Shown here: positions 56,705-64,000 of the stretch, one piece after another
Position numbering within the stretch: the first letter of the stretch is position 1
Layout: the number at the start of each line of letters is the position of its first letter
DNA from: Melieria omissa
Lineage: Eukaryota; Arthropoda; Insecta; Diptera; Ulidiidae
NCBI GenBank assembly: GCA_963971225.1
Contig: OZ020269.1
Span: 97,148,040 to 97,212,039, forward strand
DNA: 64,000 bases
Direction of reading: 5' to 3'
The notes under the pieces: generated by a model
What the model saw: only the letters and a program-made list of their open reading frames with translations
What the model was told of the DNA's origin: nothing
Databases searched by the model: none
Position numbers and translations under genes: made by a program

Positions 56705-57087
56705 CTTCTAGAAATCGATCTTAAAACTATGTGTGAGTCGAATCGATGACCATTGGTTTTAATAAGTCTCTGAGCGAAGGTAGATTTTTGGCCAAAAAAT
56801 TTGATTCATTGTAGCTGTTCTTTCTTTATTCACTGGTTCCACTTAAGAATTAATAAATAAATTTATATAAATATTATAAATATAAATATTCAGTTTCTAA
56901 CAAAAAAAGCTAACATAATCAATTGACATAAACATCTGATTAAAGATCATTTTTATTGATCGCTATCTTGATGTCCTAAATATCGATAAAACTGAACCGA
57001 TATTTGATAAAATACTTAAAAACAGAGCAATTTGACTTGGAAAACGAAAACCTTCAGCTAAAATATTCGGCTATTTCCGAAAATAGG
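56705..57087. other. Non-coding DNA
   Basis: AT-rich, no gene seen. TATCGATA at 56981-56988 matches the DREF/BEAF-type motif. Confidence 0.45.
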
Positions 57088-57730
57088 CACAAAGGTGTTC
57101 CTGGCAATGAAAGAGCGGATGAGCTGGCTCGGAAAGGATCGGAGCTTACGGATGCGAGCATGGTGGCAGGAATGTACCCGCCACTTCAAGACTTCTACAC
57201 TGATCTTGATAGGAAGGCAATCCAGCGCACCAATGATCAATGGAACCTTCGGCCTGACTGCAAGATCTCACGCGCGCTGTGGCAGAAACTGGACCAAAAG
57301 AGAACTCTGCAACTCTTACGGTTTAGTAAATCAACACTTCGTATTCTCACGGTGGTCTTAACGGGGCACTGGGCCATCGGCATTTTTGCGGAAAGACTCG
57401 GTCTGCCCTATCGAGACTACTGTTGCAGCTGCGAAGATGAGGAGGAAATTGAATCCGTGCAGCAGAATCCTCCAGCGCGAATGCCCTGCGCTTCACAGCA
57501 TACGCCACCGGTATCTAGGGGGCAGAGTGCTTGGCTATTTGGGCTTGGTTTGTACGCCACTGGAGGATATTGCCAGATTCATTCGACGCTCAGGTTGGTT
57601 TCAGCCAGCACCGAATACGGGATGACAAGGGCTTGCCACACTCTCATCGGGCATCACAATGGGCCATTGGGGACTCCGAGTGTACTTGCTGAGAACCAGC
57701 AAACCGCCTGTCTTACCCAACCTACCTAAC
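57088..57730 (+). pseudogene. LINE RNase H end and C-terminus, frameshifted
   Basis: HKGVPGNERADELARKG holds the last RNase H Asp; then CKISRALW, TGHWAIG and YCCSCEDEEE follow, close to the C-terminus of the LINE at 1-3950 (CKISRSLW, TGHWPIG, CCRSC). After the Cys pair the expected continuation (ECPALHS ... YLGLVCTPLEDIARFIRRSG) moves to another frame (57386-57625), so there is a frameshift near 57460. The copy is 5'-truncated at about 57088 inside RNase H; the open sequence before that is host DNA. The 3' UTR ends near ACCCAACCTACCTAACC. Confidence 0.8.
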
Positions 57731-60700
57731 CTTGTCCGAAGCAGAAGATTTAAAATTGACCGAATAAGCCGAATACCGAAGCCGACAACGCATATTCGGT
57801 GGGACTCTAGCTTTAACGTATATTAAATATGGTTGTCTTTACAGGGTTAATAAAGAAGGATCAGGACAAATGAATTATCCCGAATAAGTGAATTCTTTTC
57901 ACTCACTCGAGGTGCGCTTAATTCAAAGAAATTTCACTTAGCCGGAGTTCGCTTAGCTGAAAAAACCGGTTAACTGTAACTAAAAGGCCGGAAAATAAAA
58001 TTGCAGTTATGCGGACTTAACTGTAAAGTATTTTTCCAGTTAAAATTAGTGTCAACAATGAAATTTTTTTGAAATTTCTTAAGTAGTTAGAGAGGTTTAC
58101 TGTGAATTGATTTAAGGAAAAAAGTCGGTTTCGAAAAGTGAATTTATTTATGGGAAATAGTAGGTTTTGAAAATTTTGGGTTGTGATTCTTTTGTATTCA
58201 GTGTAAAAAATTTATGATAAAAATTAAAAAAAAAATTTAAAAATTCAATTGAATTGAAAATTGAACATCCAATGTACAAGCAAAAGCTACAATTGTTTTA
58301 TGGGTTTAATTTAAGTTGGTACCAACAAATAAATATTTTTAAAAGCAAAATACAAAAATTTTACTGTTATCACCAAAATAATGTCCACTAATTTGCATTG
58401 GTTTTAGGGAAAGTTTGTGTTCTAATTGAAGTCTACGAATTGGGCGCGTTTGATCAAAACCCTGTTTCTTTAATAATGGTTAAATAAAATCAAAAACTGA
58501 TAATTTTGTATTTTCCCGTAAATATTAAATAAAAATTTGGTATTTTTTCGTAAATATTAAATAATTAAATTCCCATAAAGTGAAATCGTCTTTTTGAAAT
58601 CATAAAAATTGTTTCTTTTATTAAGAGAGGACTTCTTGTTTGGAGACCACCTGAACTATTTTTCAATGGAAAGCATTTTGTTTTTAATATTCAACATTTT
58701 TCTCAACATCTCAAGCAGAATTAGCAATTTATGAAAAGATTATTTAATGCAGGTTTCGTGTTTCGTGCTTTTTATTTTTTTGGGGGAAGTTTTGAGAAAG
58801 TTTTGGTGTTTGAAGACCCCTCCTATTTTTAAATGGGGAATATTTTCCATATGACAATATGGTATTTTTTTCAATATTTTACTCAATACAAGCTTTTTAT
58901 GAAACATTTTTCCGAAAAACATGAAAAAGGGGGTAAGAAAAGGAGGTGGGGGGTTCATGTGTACACAGAAAATATTCACACTTTTAATGCAAACCACTTT
59001 GTCTTAGACATCAAAGCTCTAGCTCTTCAAGTTTTTATACTTTCAGTGTAAAAGTCTATAGGGACCCATTTAACCTTTATGTGCGAATTACAAAAAACTC
59101 AGACGTGCTGGATTATTACTTTGTTCTGCAAAATTGATCAGTACGACGTCCTCTTTCAGAAATATACGGTCGTTACTCTGATGCAAAAGTTCAAGTGTTC
59201 TGCTCATCCGTAAGCACAATTTTCTCTCAGTGTAGCCGCACAGTGGTCGCTTTGAGTGTTGCCTTGGCAGATTGCTTGCAAATTTGCATGTGCACTACGT
59301 TTTAATCGCTTGATTTATTACGTTTGCTGCATCTCTTACGACTCTTATGTCACACTTGAACGCTTCGAGCGTTTCTTGTGCCACTTGTCTGGCTGTCCGT
59401 GTGATTTAGTTGTCCCTGTTTGTTCGTCTCACCAGCTAAATACATATGTAACACATTATGTGCATTTCTACTAAGCACCGCGTGAACATTGTTGGCTGTT
59501 TGCCTTCGTATATGTTTTGCTGGCGTTTTCCAATTTTCGCACTTTTCTTTTCATTTTCTGCTGACAATGCGGCCAGTGCGAGCGCATTGAATTGTCACTC
59601 GAGCGCCGCACAACAATGGCACCGTCTGCATTTATTGTAGATCAATTTTATAGATTTCGCCATTGAGCTGTGCACCCTTTTCCGCCCGCATCACTACGCG
59701 CCCGCTGCGCCAGGGCCGTTATCAGTTTTTACTATTCGAAGCGCCAATGTGCTTGTGGATGTCCTTCGTTTGGTGCTGACAGCGCGCGCACAACAAATTC
59801 AATTACATTAAATAATTTAATTGAAAATTGTGCACATCAAACGAAATTAAATAAAATAAAATTAAATAAAATATATAAAAACCATGTTGTTGTCATTGGT
59901 AATTGAAATGTGCATTATTGAATTTTGCATTGTTACGTTTGAAGCGACCGTTTTTTCGTTATAAATTCAAGTCAAGGTTGCATCAAAATAGCATTCGAGC
60001 AATGGCATTAAATTCAGCAAAAAGACAACAGCTTAAATTAATTGAATTAAGTTGGCGTTATTTTATTGTATTCCGTGGATTTGTTTGTTTTTTTTTTGTG
60101 CTAAGCAGATAAGCGTTGAGTAGAGAGAAAGCGCGTATTTTTTGCACTCGAAATCAACCCTGCAGCGTTGAGGCGACTTGACATTGTGCGGGCGGCCCTT
60201 TTAAGCCACAACATTCACACCCATTTCAATTACAGCAAAACAGATTAGCGGATTAAAGGTTGGCAAATAATTTCGTTCAGTTTCAAATGTAATCATAAAT
60301 TAGACCTGAAGGTGATTGGTGCTGGAACTTTTGGGGTTGGCTTAAAATTTATTTTTGATAACTGTGAGCTGGGTTGGTTTAAATCTGCTCAAGAGATGGT
60401 TTATTCAGAATATAAACTTCCATTGCAATTCAACAGTAAATCAAGTGAATAATTTCGAAAATCTTATGTCTCATATTTCATAAAATTTGCAGGTTAACTT
60501 TTATTGCTGCCGGGTCAGGCAACTCTGAAGCTAACTTCAGTGGGGTTTGTCAGGTCAGAAGAAGAAGATGGACTGGACAATTGATAGAATTAGCAACATT
60601 TTTATGTGACCATGTTTATCTCTGGCTAGCAAAACCAGTGTTGCCAGATACCTGAAATGACTTTCTCCTTAATCTTAGAACAAATACTGAAATTTCGTCC

Positions 60701-60779
60701 CAAAAGTTAAAATAGTCACCTAAAATTTTTTTTATAATTTGCGTCATTTTAAAGGAATTAAACTTCTCATAAAAAAAAT
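57731..60779. other. Non-coding DNA
   Basis: No recognisable gene. GTTCGCTTAGCTGAAAAAAC near 57950 faintly recalls a pogo-type terminus but has no partner end. 59230-59770 is less AT-rich, with 60-78-codon frames and no domain. Confidence 0.45.
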
Positions 60780-60947
60780 TAAGCGGCGACGACGCTTGAA
60801 TTCGTTAAACCAGCTACAAATTGTCTTGAGGGTTAGTTCGTCATCACCAAATGCCGAATGAAGGCGATCGAAGCACTGTTGTTGAGATAATTCATTTCGA
60901 AAATCCTAAAAAATTATTGCTCGAAAATGTTCACGAGTTAAATCCAT
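60780..60947 (-). pseudogene. mariner transposase, N-terminal fragment
   Basis: On the minus strand an ATG at 60947-60945 opens a frame LTREHFRAIIF, TAG at codon 14 (60908-60906), then DFRNELSQQQCFDRLHSAFG and TICSWFNEFKRRRR. This is the helix-turn-helix DNA-binding start of mariner-family transposases. The sequence loses similarity after about 56 codons. One internal stop and the missing catalytic domain make it dead. Confidence 0.78.
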
Positions 60948-61974
60948 TTTTTGACCGAGATGGTTTTTTCAAGTCAGCGTAAACAACACAAATAGCGCTT
61001 GAACATCAAAATATTCTAATTATGGTAAAAAATTACAAACTTTTCAATGGCAATTTCAGATTTTTCGAAAACTTACTAGACCATCCGTATTGAAAATATA
61101 TAAAAGGCAGCCTACGTAATAAAAAATGTTTGTTTTACTGACTGACTGGTTGACTGACCGATTAATCACCGCCCAACCCAAATTGCCAAAGCTACAAACA
61201 TGAAATTTGAACTAAGGTAATCCTAACTTCCGCTAAGATGGGATTTTTTGAAATTCCAACTCTAAAGGGCCAAAATATTAGTTAATGAAGAAACTTGATT
61301 TATTGAGCCCATTGACTTCAAACTTGCGTGAAAAGCCACGAGGCCCTGATGGTGTTGATATATAAATGGAATTTTAAGAGGCAAAAGAAGCATCTTATTT
61401 CTGAGCATCTTTTTTCGAGCACCTTATGGTCTTATTTTCTTATTTACCCCGTCCGGAGCTGGTCCTCCTGCACTTATTCCTGTATGTTTTCCAACCATAC
61501 CCAATTGTCAATAATTGAACCTTCGTGTATTAGAATCCTTTTGGTTTTTGGAATTTGCCAATAATTGAACCCTCGTGGATAGGAATCCTTTTGGTTTCCA
61601 GCAATGTTAGTGTTCGAGTCTAAGAATCCCAATGTGATATTATAATCTTTATGTGCTTTAGTAGACTTTGAATAAGACACTACTGCTCTCTACTCGAACA
61701 TATCTTAAACCTACTAACGTATCAATTTTTATTACAAAGAGTTCTTATTTACATCTATCTGTCTTTCAGATTCTTCTATGTCATTCAGATTCTTTAGAGA
61801 AAAAGTAACCATAGAATTTGTATGTGTTTATAAACTATAAACTATAAAATGGCATCTGGTTACTTCGGGTATCAATCAGTCCAAACTCGTTCATTTGTTA
61901 TTACTTTATATCAACAAAAAAGTCAATGAAATCAAAATCCAAATGTTCATAAAAACTGTAACCTGAACAGTCAA
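60948..61974. other. Non-coding DNA
   Basis: No gene recognised. GTAAAAAATTACAAACTTTT near 61024 may be mariner 5' UTR. ACTGACTGACTGGTTGACTG near 61138 is a short repeat of unknown origin. A 50-bp direct duplication lies at 61510-61600. Confidence 0.4.
61510..61600 (+). repeat. Two 50-bp direct repeats
   Basis: AATAATTGAACCTTCGTGTA and AATAATTGAACCCTCGTGGA, each followed by GGAATCC or GAATCC and TTTTGGTTT, lie 50 bp apart. Confidence 0.85.
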
Positions 61975-62635
61975 AAGATCCCTAAGGAACTGAAGATTGA
62001 CCACAAAAGAATTTTGATCCAACTTTTAATGCAAAGTTGGTTTCAAAAAGAAACTTGATGAGATCAAATTTCTATAGGAGATTCGCTTTTGAAATGAAAT
62101 CGAATCTCTTTTGAAACGCATGACAACAAATGATGAAAAGTGGATCACAAACGATAATATTGCTCGAAAATAATGTTGATAAAAAATATATAAAACTCCA
62201 AGAACGGTGTTAAAACCGGAATTGACCACAAAGAAGGTGACGCTGTGTATTTGATGAGACGAAAACATTGGCAGCCGCCGTAGCTCAGCTGGCTAGTGCA
62301 TTGGGCCGCGAGTCAAATGCGACGCTCGAGCCCAGGTTCAAGACTCCGTTGCTGCTCAAGAAGAAGAAGAACAACAACAGTTTCATCCATAAAAAGCTAC
62401 TATTGCCGGACCAATTTATTCATTTGAATCTCTACATTTAGCATTAAGTGCTTTTGATACTAAAATTGAAAAAAAAGAACGAAATTGATCAGTGAAGAAG
62501 AAGTTCGAAGAAACGAAATTGATCAACAGAAAAAGTGTTGTGTTTCATCAGAACGCTGGAACACATACATCACTGTTGATCCAGTTTTAACTAAGAGACC
62601 ATGGCTGGGAAGTTTTCATGAATTAAATGTATCAG
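61975..62635 (+). pseudogene. mariner transposase, central and C-terminal parts, with a SINE inside
   Basis: In shifting frames the plus strand gives KIDHKRIL near 61992, LKRMTTNDEKWITNDNIAR near 62113-62170 (the first catalytic Asp block of mariner), LKPELTTKKVTLCI near 62212, then, after the SINE at 62274-62380, LLLPDQF near 62398 and NRKSVVFHQNAGTHTSLL at 62525-62580. The second catalytic block usually reads HQDNA in mariner; here it is HQNAG, so the catalytic Asp is lost. Several stops follow. The N-terminal fragment at 60.9 kb points the other way. Confidence 0.75.
62274..62380 (+). mobile_element. tRNA-derived SINE, copy 2 (head only)
   Basis: GCCGCCGTAGCTCAGCTGGC to AAGACTCCGTTGC matches the first 80 bases of the SINE at 56466 with few changes (A box TAGCTCAGCTGG, B box GGTTCAAGAC). 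The body is replaced by AAGAAGAAG and AACAACAAC simple sequence, so it is 3'-truncated or a minimal form. It sits inside the mariner remnant and is younger than that insertion. Confidence 0.78.
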
Positions 62636-62848
62636 TGATACTTGAAAGCGGGGTTTTTAAAGTTTAAACCCTCAAAAATGTGTATGTTACAAACATTTTG
62701 GATAGCAAACATGGTTTCAAAAATATTTGGCTCAAAAGTTATGTACGCAATCCCTGAAAAATGAAATCCTGTGTGCGTCATTGCAGCGTTCATATAGTTC
62801 TGACATTGTAATGAGATGTGAGATAATTATTTGTTTTATGCCTCTAAC

Positions 62849-62994
62849 CAGTGGCGCACACAGTGGGGAGGGGTTTAGGGGTTCAATACTCCCCCAAATA
62901 CAAAACTTGCTGGTGCAAGATATGGTTTTGAATGGTATTCGGATCAAAAGTTGTAAGGAAACCCCTCCGCCAAATGAAATTCTGTGCGCCACTG
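62849..62994 (-). mobile_element. 146-bp deletion derivative of the hAT-like element
   Basis: CAGTGGCGCACACAG at the left and CTGTGCGCCACTG at the right. The left end equals the right end of the 5133-6085 element read in reverse (GGGGTTTAGGGGTTC/GGGGTTTGGGGGTTC), and the right end equals its left end (GGCGGAGGGGTTTC/GGCGGGGGTTTC). So this is the same family in opposite orientation with about 800 bp of interior lost. Flanking 8-mers CCTCTAAC and TCTCTTAC match at 6 of 8 positions. Confidence 0.8.
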
Positions 62995-64000
62995 TCTCTT
63001 ACATTATTTGGCCGGCAGTAGGTCTCCTTATTTGGTATCATTACTACGACTGTAAAAGTTTAAAAGCTTCATACGACAAGCTGTCAATCGGATATGAAAA
63101 CTGAAGGTCTAATGCAACGCGGATGTGATTCAAAATAAATAAGAAGATAATAACAGATAATGATAGTAGTAATAATAAGTAAGTAGATTAAAAGAGCAGA
63201 AGTTCCAGTTGCAGAAGTTCCAGAATGCGGAAAAACTGATGAATGTTTAAAAACTTTTCAAAGGCAAATGTGAAAACGTGGCGTATTCGTAGAAGACGAC
63301 AGAGCCAAGTTTTACTACTTTTAATTGTGAGCACAATTACAACAATAAATTCAAGAAATGACAAACTGAAACCTTTATATAATATTCTTTATACTACAAC
63401 AGTACAAACTGAAAATACCAATGTGACAAGATGTCATTCGGCTCTGATGTCGTCATGAAAACTTTGAACTTAAGAAATTCTAATAAAGTAATAGAATTTC
63501 CAGAAGCTATGACACAAATTCTCCAATCAAAATTGCAAACATTAGAAACCTAAAATTATTCATCAAAGTGCCACATCACCACGAGAACGTGGCAAATCGT
63601 GAGCACCTTAAATATTATGCAGCAAAACTTTGCCAAGAAACTCAGCCAACTCGTTTTGCAGGTAACAACATCAATAAAACCGACAATTGACGCCATAAAA
63701 AGTCAAACAACTTTGACTATCAGATATTTCATAAAATCTACATTTGAAAGTGTGGCAATCAGCGTCAATATTTGGCCATGGCGGCTCACGTTTCATGGCA
63801 CAGTCAGCAGACATTACAAGAAGACACTTCGAAAAGCAGTGGCAAGAACGGTCTTTGGCCATGGCGAGTCAGATCGATAATGGCGCTGCAATTTGGCCAA
63901 ATGACTGACGATGTCTATTTTTAAAACAGACAGACTTGACTCAACCCTGGGTCGACATTGATAAAAGCCTAAAAAGAGACAAAAGCCCCTAATGAGGCGA
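62995..64000. other. Non-coding DNA
   Basis: No recognisable gene. AATAATAAGTAAGTAG-like simple sequence near 63170. A 93-codon frame at 63599-63880 has no domain and is mirrored by an open minus frame. GGCCATGGCG occurs twice, near 63775 and 63855. Confidence 0.45.

Noticed and set aside
57880..58030. pogo/Tigger-like terminus (TTCGCTTAGCTG, TTAACTGTAA)
   Set aside because: Only a faint resemblance, no partner end and no transposase fragment.
62727..63104. 125-codon plus-strand frame
   Set aside because: It runs through the 146-bp hAT-like element and is a chance fusion frame.

Overview
The window looks like a repeat-dense, AT-rich piece of a higher fly (Diptera) genome, most likely a tephritid fruit fly or close relative. 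This rests on the element mix (LOA-type LINEs, a copia element primed by initiator-Met tRNA, RTE and mariner remnants, tRNA-derived SINEs) and on the many CA, CAA and AAT microsatellites. The species cannot be fixed from this sequence. I recognise no host protein-coding exon, tRNA gene or rRNA gene. The non-repeat stretches read like intergenic or intronic DNA.

Layout. 1-3950: 3' part of a LINE (end of ORF1, full-length ORF2 with endonuclease, reverse transcriptase and RNase H), broken only by a one-base frameshift in an 8-G run. 3.9-9.5 kb: AT-rich DNA with a 953-bp hAT-like element (8-bp target duplication), a TTAA-flanked inverted-repeat element and diverged tandem repeats. 9.56-14.7 kb: two repeat families (about 213 and 420 bp) that share a striking 36-bp cluster of four alternating TGTGACA/TGTCACA heptamers, present seven times; a TTAA-flanked piggyBac-like MITE sits between the last two. 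16.1-17.2 kb: a decayed LINE split by a solo LTR. 18.9-21.5 kb: a long degenerate ATGACTCA-type array. 22.3-27.3 kb: a second solo LTR of the same family, then a complete copia element with identical LTRs, a CTTTC duplication and one 1334-codon open frame.

27.3-40 kb is mostly non-coding, with another TTAA MITE, a 1.85-kb AAACTG-type array, a tRNA-Glu-like SINE, a minus-strand LINE remnant and a 225-bp GTCTA microsatellite. 40.0-43.95 kb is a graveyard of LINE 3' ends and an RTE endonuclease split by another LINE fragment. 46.4-48.2 kb holds a roughly 285-bp tandem array and a TTAA element; 52.5-54.7 kb holds a 13-unit degenerate satellite-like array. 56.4-63.0 kb has two copies of a second tRNA-derived SINE, a LINE RNase H remnant, two mariner transposase remnants in opposite orientation (one with the SINE inside) and a 146-bp deletion derivative of the hAT-like element at 5.1 kb.

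The window is therefore a layered record of transposition. The copia element is the youngest and the only apparently intact autonomous one; the first LINE is nearly intact; the rest are decayed, truncated or non-autonomous. The least explained signal is the invariant heptamer cluster at 9.6-14.7 kb.
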